Positions 8,268 through 16,695 of a stretch of DNA of 64,000 nt are shown here, one piece after another; position 1 is the stretch's first letter; each line of letters begins with the position of its first letter. The notes beneath the pieces are model-generated. The model worked only from the letters and a program-made list of their open reading frames with translations. It was not told the DNA's origin and made no database searches. The translations under genes were made by a program, and so were the position numbers. Source of the DNA: Roseibium album (lineage in GTDB: Bacteria > Pseudomonadota > Alphaproteobacteria > Rhizobiales > Stappiaceae); NCBI GenBank assembly GCA_001404055.1, contig CXTY01000019.1, forward strand, positions 62,001 to 126,000, written 5' to 3'.

Positions 8268-9254
8268 CTACCCAATTTCACTCTGCATCCGCCGAACGGC
8301 ATCCAGATACTCTGCTTCCAACCTGTCAACGACCTTGCTGGCCGGTCCGATTGATTTCACCGCACCTATTCCCTGGCCCGCGCCCCAGATTTCACGCCAT
8401 GCTTTTGGGCGAGGGCTGTCGTCCGGCAGAACGCTGGCGCCCCAGTCTTTCGGGAGGTTATCGGGATCCAGTCCTGCCTTGCGAACAGATTCCTTCAAAT
8501 AATTTGCCGGGTGACCTGTAAAAACGGCTGAGGTCATAACGTCTTCCGCGCCCCCATCAACCATCATGTCCTTGTAGATCTGTTCTGCATTGGCCTCATG
8601 CGTTGCAACAAACGGCGAGCCGACGTAGCCGAGGTCCGCTCCCAGAACACGCGCAGCCAAAAGCGCCTCGCCGGTTGAAATGGACCCGGCCAACAATAAA
8701 GGCCCGTCAAACCATTCCCGAATTTCGCGAACCAATGCAAAGGGTGACTGCGGACCACCGTGACCACCTGCCCCAGCTGCGACCGCGATCAGACCGTCGG
8801 CACCCTTCTCGATCGCCTTTTTGGCATAGGTGTTGTTGATCACGTCGTGCAGCGCGATGCAACCACACGAGTGCGCTGCTTCGTTCACTTCCACCCTTGC
8901 GCCCATGGAGGTTATCCAGATCGGTACCTTCCAACGCGCACAGATTTCAACGTCCCGCTCCAGCCGTTCGTTGGACCGATGCACGATCTGATTGACCGCA
9001 AAGGGCGCGGCGGGGTGATCCGGGTTCTGCTGATTATGTCGATCAAGTTCTTCGGTAATTTGCTGTAGCCAGGCTTCCAGCATTACCGGACCGCCTGCCT
9101 CATCACGCGCATTCAACGCCGGAAAGCTGCCGATGACGCCCGATTTACACTGAGCGATGACAAGGGCGGGGCAGGAGACAATAAACAGCGGTGCCGCCAC
9201 GACGGGCAAACGCAAGTTCTGTAGCAGCTTTGGCAATACACGCGATTTCAGCAC
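8268..9254 (-). CDS. Nitronate monooxygenase-like FMN oxidoreductase
   Basis: A TIM-barrel flavoprotein of about 328 residues in the 2-nitropropane dioxygenase / enoyl-reductase II family. Visible marks are the N-terminal PVVAAPLFIVSCPALVIAQCKSGVIGSFPALNAR, the central ADGLIAVAAGAGGHGG glycine-rich flavin phosphate site, and AGSISTGEALLAARVLGADLGYVGSPFVAT. Members oxidise nitronates or carry out poorly known flavin reactions in acyl-CoA operons. I chose the GTG at 9254 because AAGGAG lies just upstream and it overlaps the MaoC stop (GTGCTGA). The frame stays open to 9302, but that would extend into the upstream gene. Its role in the operon is unknown; an enoyl-CoA or dienoyl-CoA reduction is possible. 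Confidence 0.82.
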   Translation of the reverse strand: MLKSRVLPKLLQNLRLPVVAAPLFIVSCPALVIAQCKSGVIGSFPALNARDEAGGPVMLEAWLQQITEELDRHNQQNPDHPAAPFAVNQIVHRSNERLERDVEICARWKVPIWITSMGARVEVNEAAHSCGCIALHDVINNTYAKKAIEKGADGLIAVAAGAGGHGGPQSPFALVREIREWFDGPLLLAGSISTGEALLAARVLGADLGYVGSPFVATHEANAEQIYKDMMVDGGAEDVMTSAVFTGHPANYLKESVRKAGLDPDNLPKDWGASVLPDDSPRPKAWREIWGAGQGIGAVKSIGPASKVVDRLEAEYLDAVRRMQSEIG

Positions 9255-9751
9255 GCTTCCTTCTCCTTTTCTACCGGTTCCAGGTAGAAGCGGTTCAACC
9301 AATCTGCAACAAGAGCCGGCCTCTTGCCGCCCTCAATTTCGATCGTCGCGCCCCATATAACATCCACTTCGTGTGGTTTGATCTGCTTCAAATCCGAAAG
9401 CACGAAACGTCCACGGACCTTCGATCCCGTTTTTACCGGCATCAGAAACCTTACCTTGTCAAAGCCGTAGTTGACGCCCATGACCGAGCCCTTGATCTTG
9501 GGCTGTGCTTCAACACCCATGGCTGACAACAGCGAGAGCGTTAGAAAACCATGCGCGATCGTTCCGCCAAAGGGCGTTTCTTTCGCTCTTACAGGGTCAA
9601 CATGAATGAACTGGTGATCCCTTGTCACTTTAGCAAAAGCGTCAATCTGATCTTGGCCGACTTCATGCCAGGACGAAATGCCCACTTCCTCACCAATCAG
9701 GTCCTTCAGGGCGTCAATTGTGAGCGTTCGCGTCAAAAGCTCCGCGGTCAC
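9248..9751 (-). CDS. MaoC-like (R)-specific enoyl-CoA hydratase
   Basis: A 167-residue hot-dog-fold hydratase. The hydratase-2 motif is clear: TRDHQFIHVDPVRAKETPFGGTIAHGFLTLSL, with the Asp and His that activate water. Such enzymes add water to 2-enoyl-CoA to give (R)-3-hydroxyacyl-CoA. The gene starts with GTG, overlapping the SDR stop as GTGA, and ends within the GTG start region of the flavoprotein gene, so all three are translationally coupled. In the proposed 4-hydroxyacid pathway it would hydrate the enoyl-CoA made by the dehydrogenase. Confidence 0.88.
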   Translation of the reverse strand: MTAELLTRTLTIDALKDLIGEEVGISSWHEVGQDQIDAFAKVTRDHQFIHVDPVRAKETPFGGTIAHGFLTLSLLSAMGVEAQPKIKGSVMGVNYGFDKVRFLMPVKTGSKVRGRFVLSDLKQIKPHEVDVIWGATIEIEGGKRPALVADWLNRFYLEPVEKEKEAC

Positions 9752-10569
9752 TCGTAAGCCTCCTGAAAGAGGTCCGGACCGGTTTCAACATTAATGCCAC
9801 CACTGAGTGGCAAGATTGCACCGGTGACATAAGACCCGCCCCGCCCGCACAAGAACTGCATTACGCCGGCGATATCTTCTGATCGGCCAACTCTACCAAG
9901 AGGAACTTGTGCGCCGACGCGGGAGCGGACCTCCTCATCCGCCGTCGCAAAGGCCGTCATCTTGCTGACAAATGGTCCGGGTGCGAGTGCATTGACGGTT
10001 ATCCGCTTGTCCGCCAGTTCCTTGGCCAGAATTTTCGTCAGGTGGTGCACGGCAGCCTTGGAGGCAGCATAACTGTAGGCGCGGTCGCCGTGAGGCGTTT
10101 CCCCCATCACGGAACCTACGTTGATAACCCGCGCCGGATCTTCGTCGCTGGCAGCTTCTTCCAACAGCGGCAACAAACTTTGAGTGAGATGAAAAAGCCC
10201 CGCCACATTGAGCTGCATAACCCGATCCCAGGCAGCATAGGGAAACTGGCCGAGTGGCATGCCCCAGCTGGTACCGGCGTTGTTCATCAGGATATCAAGT
10301 TGGCCCGTGCGCTTGCTGACCTCTTCTTTCAGGGCAGCAATGCCTTCTTCAGATGCGACATCCCCTCCAAAACCTTCTGCACGCCCTGAGTAGCCAAGCG
10401 CATTCAGTTCTTCAGCTGCTGCTATACACGCTTCCGCCTTGCGGCTTGCGATAAACACGCGACCTCCAGCTGCAATCAGGCCTTCCGCGGCCATGCGGCC
10501 GATACCCGTGGCACCGCCCGTTACCAGGGCGGTCTTGCCTGTCAGGCTGAACAAGTTTTCCGGCGTCAT
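9748..10569 (-). CDS. Short-chain dehydrogenase/reductase (SDR)
   Basis: A 273-residue classical SDR. The cofactor loop is TGGATGIG at about residues 16-23, the NNAG motif follows at about 96, and the catalytic Ser, Tyr-x-x-x-Lys are visible (INVGSVMGE, YSYAASK). The Ala-Ser-Arg-Lys after beta-2 suggests NADP(H). The start overlaps the ligase stop as ATGA. In the Lva-type reading it would reduce a 4-oxoacyl-CoA to 4-hydroxyacyl-CoA; otherwise it could oxidise the 3-hydroxyacyl-CoA from MaoC. The sequence alone does not decide between these. Confidence 0.85.
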   Translation of the reverse strand: MTPENLFSLTGKTALVTGGATGIGRMAAEGLIAAGGRVFIASRKAEACIAAAEELNALGYSGRAEGFGGDVASEEGIAALKEEVSKRTGQLDILMNNAGTSWGMPLGQFPYAAWDRVMQLNVAGLFHLTQSLLPLLEEAASDEDPARVINVGSVMGETPHGDRAYSYAASKAAVHHLTKILAKELADKRITVNALAPGPFVSKMTAFATADEEVRSRVGAQVPLGRVGRSEDIAGVMQFLCGRGGSYVTGAILPLSGGINVETGPDLFQEAYE

Positions 10570-12188
10570 TCATTGCCCTCGGCATAGGTTTTTCGAAGTG
10601 TCAGTTTCGAAACTTTCCCGGTAGCCGTCAGCGGCAGCGCATCCACGAATACGACCTCATCCGGCAATTGCCACTTGGCTACCCGCTCCGCAAGCAGATC
10701 AATAAGTTCTTCTTTTTGCGGTTGCGCATCGCCTTTGGCCTGCACTATCAAAAATGGTCTTTCGTCCCATTTCGGATCCGGCACGGCAATCACCGCGCAG
10801 CTGGCGACACCCGGGTGCGACATGACGATGTTTTCCAGATCCAGCGAGCTGATCCATTCGCCGCCAGATTTGATGAGATCCTTGGACCGGTCGGTAATCT
10901 TCAGGAAACCGTCAGGATCAATCGCGGCTACGTCTCCAGTACAGAACCAACCATCTTCATCGAAGACGGTCTTCGAGGCTTCCGGGTTCTCAAAATAACC
11001 TGATGTGACCGTGTTACCGCGAACATACAGGTGACCGGACGCCTTGCCGTCGTTGGCAAGCTTGTTGCCTTCATCGTCGACAATTTTCATTTCGACCCCG
11101 AAAACCCTGCGTCCCTGGGATTGTTTGCGATCCAGCCGCTCATCAAAGGGCAGCTTTTTCAATTCCGGCGGCAGATTGCACTGTGTTCCAAGAGGGCTCA
11201 TCTCCGTCATGCCCCAGGCGTGGCAGACATTGACGCCTTTCGCCTCAAAAGCCTCGATCAGGGAACGGGGTGCGGCGGATCCGCCGACAACGACATCGCC
11301 GAAGCCGTCCGGAAGTCGGCCGCGCTGCGTAATCTCGTTCATCAGGCCGAGCCAGACCGTCGGTACGCCCCATGCGGAAAACACCTTTTCCTGATCCATC
11401 AGAGCAAAAATGCTTTTGCCGTCCAGCGCACCACCGGGAAAGATAAGGCTGGCACCGGAAAGTGGCGCACCATAGGGAAGTCCCCAGGCGTTGACGTGGA
11501 AAAGTGGCACGACGGGCAGAATACGCGTGCCCTCGCACAAGGTCTTGGGAATGGTCACGCACATGTTGAACGCGTGCAGAACAGTGGAGCGGTGTGTGTA
11601 GAGTGTTCCTTTGGGATGGCCTGTCGTGCCCGATGTGTAGCAAAGCCCGGCGGCCTGATCTTCTGGGAAGTCCGGCCACACTATGTCTTCTGGTTCTCCC
11701 TCAAGGATTTCCTCATAACACAGCACATCCGCAAGAGAGGTTTGCGGCATATGGGCCCGGTCAGTCATGACGACGACGCGCAATTCCGCAGGTAGATGCT
11801 CGCGTAGTTTTTCGATGATTGGAACAAAAGTAAGATCAACGAAGAGAAGCCGGTCCTCTGCATGGTTGACGATATAGATCATCTGCTCGGCGGACAGGCG
11901 CGGATTGATGGTGTGGCAGACCGCGCCGATGCCGGATATGCCGTAATAAAGCTCGAAATGCCGATAGCCGTTCCAGGCCAGTGTTGCGACCCGGTCGCCT
12001 TCCTGCACACCGATCTTCTTCAGCCCATGGGCAAGTTGCGCGACACGTTTGGCCGTTTCCCGATAGGTGGTTCGGTGAATATCACCCTCAGTGCGGACGG
12101 AAACAATTTCGCCAGACGGGTAATTTTCCGCTGCAAATGTGATGAGATCCGCGATTTTCAGCGGACGATGCATCATCAGTCCCTTCAT
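10566..12188 (-). CDS. Acyl-CoA synthetase (AMP-forming), operon-leading gene
   Basis: A 540-residue adenylate-forming ligase that activates a carboxylic acid with ATP and CoA. The AMP-binding P-loop ([18 protein letters not shown]) is near residue 180, the A5 motif ([10 protein letters not shown]) and A7/A8 motifs ([34 protein letters not shown]) follow, and the catalytic lysine lies near the C-terminus ([13 protein letters not shown]). The ATG at 12188 was chosen because GGGAGG lies six bases upstream; an ATG at 12206 lacks this. It resembles medium/long-chain ligases such as LvaE and AlkK-type enzymes. As first gene of the operon it sets the substrate, which is not known. Confidence 0.9.
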   Translation of the reverse strand: MKGLMMHRPLKIADLITFAAENYPSGEIVSVRTEGDIHRTTYRETAKRVAQLAHGLKKIGVQEGDRVATLAWNGYRHFELYYGISGIGAVCHTINPRLSAEQMIYIVNHAEDRLLFVDLTFVPIIEKLREHLPAELRVVVMTDRAHMPQTSLADVLCYEEILEGEPEDIVWPDFPEDQAAGLCYTSGTTGHPKGTLYTHRSTVLHAFNMCVTIPKTLCEGTRILPVVPLFHVNAWGLPYGAPLSGASLIFPGGALDGKSIFALMDQEKVFSAWGVPTVWLGLMNEITQRGRLPDGFGDVVVGGSAAPRSLIEAFEAKGVNVCHAWGMTEMSPLGTQCNLPPELKKLPFDERLDRKQSQGRRVFGVEMKIVDDEGNKLANDGKASGHLYVRGNTVTSGYFENPEASKTVFDEDGWFCTGDVAAIDPDGFLKITDRSKDLIKSGGEWISSLDLENIVMSHPGVASCAVIAVPDPKWDERPFLIVQAKGDAQPQKEELIDLLAERVAKWQLPDEVVFVDALPLTATGKVSKLTLRKTYAEGNE

Positions 12189-12370
12189 GTGTGTCCTCCC
12201 AAACACGGGTGCGATTTCGCAATCCTTTTAAAAGGGTAGTGGCGAACCGTAGCGCGGCCACCCTCAAGTGGAAAGGTGCATTGCCGCGAATTCCTTTGAC
12301 AGCACGCTTCTCATGCGCCAAACCCTGCCCGATCCGAAGAGCTGCTGATTGAATTGATTGAGATCCTTCT

Positions 12371-13318
12371 ATGACCCAGAAACTGCTCATTGCCGTTTGC
12401 ACGGCGCAACGGCCGAAAATGCTGCAGGCCTGCCTGGAAAGCCTCGACAACATGGTTCAGTCCGATGGGACCGAATTGGCAATTGTTGTTGTTGAGAATG
12501 ATCCCGTGCCGCATTTTTCCGGAGAGGTGGCAGAGACTGTAAAGACGCGGCTGTCTCTTCCCGTTTTCTTTTATCATGAGAAACGCAAGGGAATTCCGTT
12601 TGCGCGCAATACGGCGCTTGAAGCAGCGCTCGAGCACGACCCGGACTGGATCGCCCTGATTGATGATGACGAGCGCGCCGAGCCCGACTGGATCGAAAAA
12701 CTGCTTGCCGCCTGCACCGAACACAAGGCCGAAGTCGCGAACGGCCCCGTGCGGCGGATTTATGAAAAACCCGCTCCCCACTGGTGGAAATCCCAGCTTC
12801 TCAAATCGCGGCCAACCGGCACCGAGATCACCGAAGCTCCAACCAACAACGTGTTGTTAAGTGCGCGCATTATAGCCAAAGACGGATTGGGCCTGCGCTT
12901 TGACGAACGCCTGACCTTCGGCAGTGAAGACATTGACTTCTTTCGCCGAACCCATGCGGCTGGCGCCAAGATGATCTGGGTCGATGATGCCTTTGTCGAA
13001 GAAGATATTCCTGCGTCCAGGGTCACCACCGGGCGACTTTTAAGCCGCATGCACATGGCAGCGACCTCAGGGGCTTTTAACATCGTCTTGCGCGAAGGCC
13101 GCATGAAGGCGGCCCTGCATTTTATTCCCAAAAGTGCGCGCCGCATGTTTTTCGGCGCCCTGGCGACGATCATCGGCTTTGTCATGAAACCTTTCGCACA
13201 TAAACGCGGCGAAAAACTCTTTTATTACGGCCTGATCCGCCTGATGAAGGGTTCGGGAAACTTGCGCGGTCTCTTTGGTCGGGCCCACAATTATTATGAT
13301 GTGATCGATGGCCACTGA
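12371..13318 (+). CDS. Glycosyltransferase family 2
   Basis: A 315-residue GT-A fold glycosyltransferase. The N-terminal domain has AVCTAQRPKMLQACLESL, VVVENDP, and the metal site ALIDDDERAEPDW; a second acidic site (TFGSEDIDFFRRTHAAGA) follows. The C-terminal 80 residues are basic with a hydrophobic stretch near 255-275, suggesting membrane association. It opens the surface-glycan locus and overlaps the next glycosyltransferase gene by 11 bases. Base composition here is still like the flanking genes. Donor and acceptor cannot be told. Confidence 0.87.
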   Translation: MTQKLLIAVCTAQRPKMLQACLESLDNMVQSDGTELAIVVVENDPVPHFSGEVAETVKTRLSLPVFFYHEKRKGIPFARNTALEAALEHDPDWIALIDDDERAEPDWIEKLLAACTEHKAEVANGPVRRIYEKPAPHWWKSQLLKSRPTGTEITEAPTNNVLLSARIIAKDGLGLRFDERLTFGSEDIDFFRRTHAAGAKMIWVDDAFVEEDIPASRVTTGRLLSRMHMAATSGAFNIVLREGRMKAALHFIPKSARRMFFGALATIIGFVMKPFAHKRGEKLFYYGLIRLMKGSGNLRGLFGRAHNYYDVIDGH

Positions 13319-14363
13319 ACAAAACCCGACGCTCACCAAACTCGCGCACATACACCTGGGTGTTGATGGTGGTGCAGAAAAGTTCTTCGTGCGGCTCGCG
13401 CGCGCCCTGGCCAAACGCGGTGTTGAGCAAATCGCCTTTATCCGGCCGGATCGCCCGTGGCGGGATGAGTTGGCCGAACATTGCGACGTCCGCGAAATGA
13501 AGTTCAGCCGCTCTCACATCAAGCGTCACATCATTCGCTGGAACATTGCACGGCAGATCCGGCAATTTGGTGCGAGGACAACCATGGGCTGGATGAGCCC
13601 GGCCAGCAAGTGGATGCCAAAACCCGGCCCCGACATGCGGACCTTTCTGCGCCTCGGCGATTTTCCGGACGGGTTCCATACTTATGGCAACGTCGAGAAC
13701 CTGATCGGCAACACCCCGGAAATCATCCGACAGGCGATCGAAAGGGGCTGGCCTGCCGACAAGGCGCACGTGATCAGCAATTTCGTGGACCCGCTGCCGG
13801 ATGATCTTCAGCCCGTGAACCGCGCAGACTACAACACGCCGGAAGAGGCGACTGTCCTTATCCATCTTGGCCGCTTCGTGCAAAGGAAACGCTTTGACCT
13901 CGCCATCAAAGCCGTTGCCAAATTGCCTGAAAATGTTCACGCATGGCTGATCGGCGATGGTGAACTGATGGACGACATGAAGTCCCTCGCCGCGGACCTC
14001 GGCGTTTCAGACCGCATCCACTTCCTCGGCTGGCAACGCGACCCGTCCCCATTCCTCAAGGCCGCCGACATCCTCCTCTGCCCCGCCGACGACGAACCCC
14101 TCGGCAACGTCGTCCTCGAAGGCTGGAACGCCGGCCTGCCGGTTGTCGCGACCGCCTCACCTGGCCCAAGCTGGTTGATCGAGCATGGGAAAACGGGATT
14201 GTTGTCACCATGCGGGGATGTGGAGAGGGTGGTGTCGAGCCTGAACACCATTTTGTCAAATCCCGAGACTGGTACACGAACCGCCGGCACTGGACAGGAA
14301 TTCATGGCGGAAAATTATTCTGAAAAGACCATCTGCAAGAAGTATCAGACACTCCTATTTTGA
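13308..14363 (+). CDS. Glycosyltransferase family 4-like
   Basis: A 351-residue GT-B retaining glycosyltransferase. The N-terminal domain opens LAHIHLGVDGGAEKFFVRLARAL; the C-terminal donor domain has LIHLGRFVQRKRFDLAIKAV, LIGDGELMDDM, FLGWQRDPSPFLKAADILLCPADDEPLGNVVLEGWNAGLPVVAT with the expected acidic E-x7-E region. ATG at 13308 lies inside the end of the upstream GT2 gene, so the two are coupled. It probably adds a hexose or similar sugar during assembly of a lipid-linked glycan at the cytoplasmic face. Confidence 0.87.
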   Translation: MATEQNPTLTKLAHIHLGVDGGAEKFFVRLARALAKRGVEQIAFIRPDRPWRDELAEHCDVREMKFSRSHIKRHIIRWNIARQIRQFGARTTMGWMSPASKWMPKPGPDMRTFLRLGDFPDGFHTYGNVENLIGNTPEIIRQAIERGWPADKAHVISNFVDPLPDDLQPVNRADYNTPEEATVLIHLGRFVQRKRFDLAIKAVAKLPENVHAWLIGDGELMDDMKSLAADLGVSDRIHFLGWQRDPSPFLKAADILLCPADDEPLGNVVLEGWNAGLPVVATASPGPSWLIEHGKTGLLSPCGDVERVVSSLNTILSNPETGTRTAGTGQEFMAENYSEKTICKKYQTLLF

Positions 14364-15187
14364 ACACATGGAGTTCCTTGGAGAAGGGAAATGACCTGCC
14401 TGCAAGCTGCCAGGCCAACAGGTATGCCCCCCGCGCTATTTCCCTCCCCCTCGGTTCGATTACCGAATCCGGTTGGTGGCAATTTGGAAAACGAATGCAA
14501 AGTGACATTTTGAATTCCAGGACAATCAAGTCGATTTCCATCGTTGGCAACGGTCCAATCTCGGAGGCCGACGCCCCTCTTATCGATGAATCGGATTTTG
14601 TCCTGCGTTTCAACAGCGCGCCTGCTTGTGGCGCAGCCGGGCAAAGAGTAGATGCGCTGATGCTCAACCGTGCACGCGTTTACACGAGCAAGCGGATCAA
14701 TCCTATAGCCTTGCACCGTGCCGAAGAGGTTTGGGTGAACGATATTGAGGAAAATGGTCGCGTCGACTGGTTGTTCGATAAGGAATGCAGGCCAAAATAC
14801 CTTGGTTTTGGTCCGATCACCAAAGCGCGTACGCAACTCAAGAAATACGAAGCGGTAGAAGCAACCAATCCAACATCAGGCGCGTCCATCATCGCCGAGC
14901 TTCTGGACACACTTCCCAACGCGAAAATCCACCTGTTCGGGTTCACTCATCAAGGTAAGCAGCATACCCATGATTGGGGTGCCGAGAAGCAGTGGATTCA
15001 AGAGCTGTGCGAGCAAGGTCGTATCACAAAGCATATTACGCCAGGCCCACCCGCTCGGCGTACGCTCTCCGGAACACTGGAATACTACGCCCGTTTCGTC
15101 GAGAAGCGCCTGAAGCACTACGTCTACAACAAATTATTACATTCAAGCGCCAGCACAAAACACAGGATTTTCGGGCTCAAAAAATAA
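14360..15187 (+). CDS. GT29 (sialyltransferase-like) glycosyltransferase
   Basis: A protein of up to 275 residues with the GT29 sialylmotif pattern. Motif L-like: SIVGNGPISE...IDESDFVLRFNSAP at 59-87. Motif S-like: NPTSGASIIAELL...IHLFGF at 170-195. Motif VS-like: His204 and Glu209 in HDWGAEKQW. GT29 enzymes use CMP-activated sugars such as CMP-sialic acid or CMP-Kdo. No CMP-sugar synthetase is in the window. The longest frame begins with TTG overlapping the upstream stop (TTGA). The ATG at 14495, just before the conserved domain and behind GGAAAA, is a good alternative, in which case the first 45 residues are not translated. Confidence 0.78.
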   Translation: MNTWSSLEKGNDLPASCQANRYAPRAISLPLGSITESGWWQFGKRMQSDILNSRTIKSISIVGNGPISEADAPLIDESDFVLRFNSAPACGAAGQRVDALMLNRARVYTSKRINPIALHRAEEVWVNDIEENGRVDWLFDKECRPKYLGFGPITKARTQLKKYEAVEATNPTSGASIIAELLDTLPNAKIHLFGFTHQGKQHTHDWGAEKQWIQELCEQGRITKHITPGPPARRTLSGTLEYYARFVEKRLKHYVYNKLLHSSASTKHRIFGLKK

Positions 15188-15330
15188 GATCTTTTCAAAA
15201 AGACCACTGCGTTTCGACGTTTGCCTTTTGATTGTGCATGAATTTTTCTTCATTCAGACGTTTTGGTTGACAGGTGCTTTGTCACTCAGATACCAGCAAG
15301 GAAATTCAACCGGCTGCTGAGTAGATTGAA

Positions 15331-16248
15331 ATGCTTTTTGATTACAACCGTGATCACTATAAGTATAGGGAAGAATTTGATGAATTCCCTGGAATAGAAA
15401 ATTTTGACTTCCGCTTCACGAAATGCACGTGCGGCAGTACAAATTCTTATGTTGTCTCAACGACATCCCGTCACAGAAATGTTTTACCTATAGTTGCGTG
15501 CGATAACTGCGGCACCTTGCGTGCCAATCCTTATTTTACGGAAGAAACTGCCGCTTATTATTACAACAACGTCTACGGGAAAGTGAAACGCGAAGGTCGA
15601 ACACCAGAGCAGCTTTTTGATGACCAGAGAAGGAAGTCCCTCGCGCCGTTTCTTGACGAATTTGCAGGAGACTTTTCTACGATCCTCGACTACGGCGGAG
15701 GCGCTGGAGGCAAAACTGCCGAGTTCATGTCATCGGGAAAGAAAGTGTCGCTTCACGAAGTTGAAAGCAACTACAGCCAATACGCCTACGAGCAAGGCAT
15801 CACGCCATACAACGAAGGCACGAAATATGACCTCGTTGTGGTATCTCATGTCATTGAACACTTGATTGACCCGGTCAAACACATGACTGAAATCATTCGG
15901 GAATGCTGCTCAAAGGACGGCCTTCTTTTGGTTGCCACCCCAATTGTCGACCGACAACGTGCGCGCCAATGGCTGCAGCATTTTCATTTGGCACATAAAT
16001 ATTATTTCACGCACGACGCACTGATTGGGTTGATGGCCAAACTTGGGTGTTCATTGGTCAAGCACAATAATAACGACTCCTACTTATTCAAAGTGGGTGC
16101 AGGCACAGATCCGGAGCTAACTTCTCGCAGTTATGCGAAAGGCGCACAAAAAACGAGATTACTTGTCGAAGCAGAATTAAAGCCGTCATTAAAAGGTCTT
16201 TGGAGATATCTGAAAAACTGGCGCCCGTTGCCCCATAGCCAGAAGTAG
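15331..16248 (+). CDS. SAM-dependent methyltransferase with N-terminal Cys-rich cluster
   Basis: A 305-residue protein. Residues 31-60 carry CTCGS and CDNCG, a four-cysteine zinc-type site as in sugar C-methyltransferases and related glycan-locus enzymes. Residues 105-220 are a class I methyltransferase core: motif I ILDYGGGAGGKTAEF and LVVVSHVIEHLIDPVKHM, then LLLVATPIV. The last third is basic. Likely it methylates a sugar or glycan precursor. It is separated from the GT29 gene by 143 bp and from the next gene by a gene-poor gap. Base composition drops from this gene onward. Confidence 0.8.
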   Translation: MLFDYNRDHYKYREEFDEFPGIENFDFRFTKCTCGSTNSYVVSTTSRHRNVLPIVACDNCGTLRANPYFTEETAAYYYNNVYGKVKREGRTPEQLFDDQRRKSLAPFLDEFAGDFSTILDYGGGAGGKTAEFMSSGKKVSLHEVESNYSQYAYEQGITPYNEGTKYDLVVVSHVIEHLIDPVKHMTEIIRECCSKDGLLLVATPIVDRQRARQWLQHFHLAHKYYFTHDALIGLMAKLGCSLVKHNNNDSYLFKVGAGTDPELTSRSYAKGAQKTRLLVEAELKPSLKGLWRYLKNWRPLPHSQK

Positions 16249-16557
16249 GGCGGAAAGCTCAAAACCGTCGGATCATGGCTACGGTGCACGCACAAATACG
16301 GAAAAATCGGCAAATCCTACCCGCGAGTGCATTGATTTCTTTTCCGACAAATGTCATTCAACATCTCTTGGATATGGATGTGTTGCTCAATTTTCCGAAG
16401 TTTTTGACTTCTTGAAAAATGTCACAAACGCCGTGCAAATTGCACCTGGGGTTTCGTCAAGGGCAGATGCCCAACCACGCTAGAAACGGAACAAGCCTGA
16501 ATAGCTCTAAATAGACTTTTCTAGCCAACACCTATCCAGAACTTGGAGATTTTTGCA
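16249..16557. other. Gene-poor gap in glycan locus
   Basis: About 309 bases without a credible gene. A 13-base palindrome (GTGCAA-A-TTGCAC) lies at 16433-16445, and a ribosome-site-like GGAG is at 16545-16548 before the glycosyltransferase remnant. The gap may be what is left of a deleted gene; no other homology was recognised. Confidence 0.4.
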
Positions 16558-16695
16558 GTGTTAAGGGTTTTTGTCGGCTACGACCCGCGCGAAGCAATTG
16601 CGCATCGTATTTGTATCGACAGACTCGCGCAGTTATCGAGCGATGAACACGGACAAAATCGGTTGGGGGACCTAGCAAATTGCCCGAAATCATAA
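16558..16695 (+). pseudogene. Truncated glycosyltransferase N-terminus
   Basis: A GTG start ten bases after GGAG opens a 45-codon frame whose first 20 residues (LRVFVGYDPREAIAHRIC) match the conserved start of a family of capsule/LPS glycosyltransferases beginning 'FIGYDPRE-x-ah-v'. The match ends soon after, the rest looks random, and the frame stops at 16693-16695 inside the start of the next gene. I read it as the remnant of a deleted glycosyltransferase whose translation signals now feed into the epimerase gene. It could alternatively act as a short leader peptide. Confidence 0.6.

Noticed and set aside
16433..16445. 13-base palindrome GTGCAAATTGCAC as a regulatory site
   Set aside because: Single copy, far from a start codon and with no known regulator; kept only as a note in the gap description.
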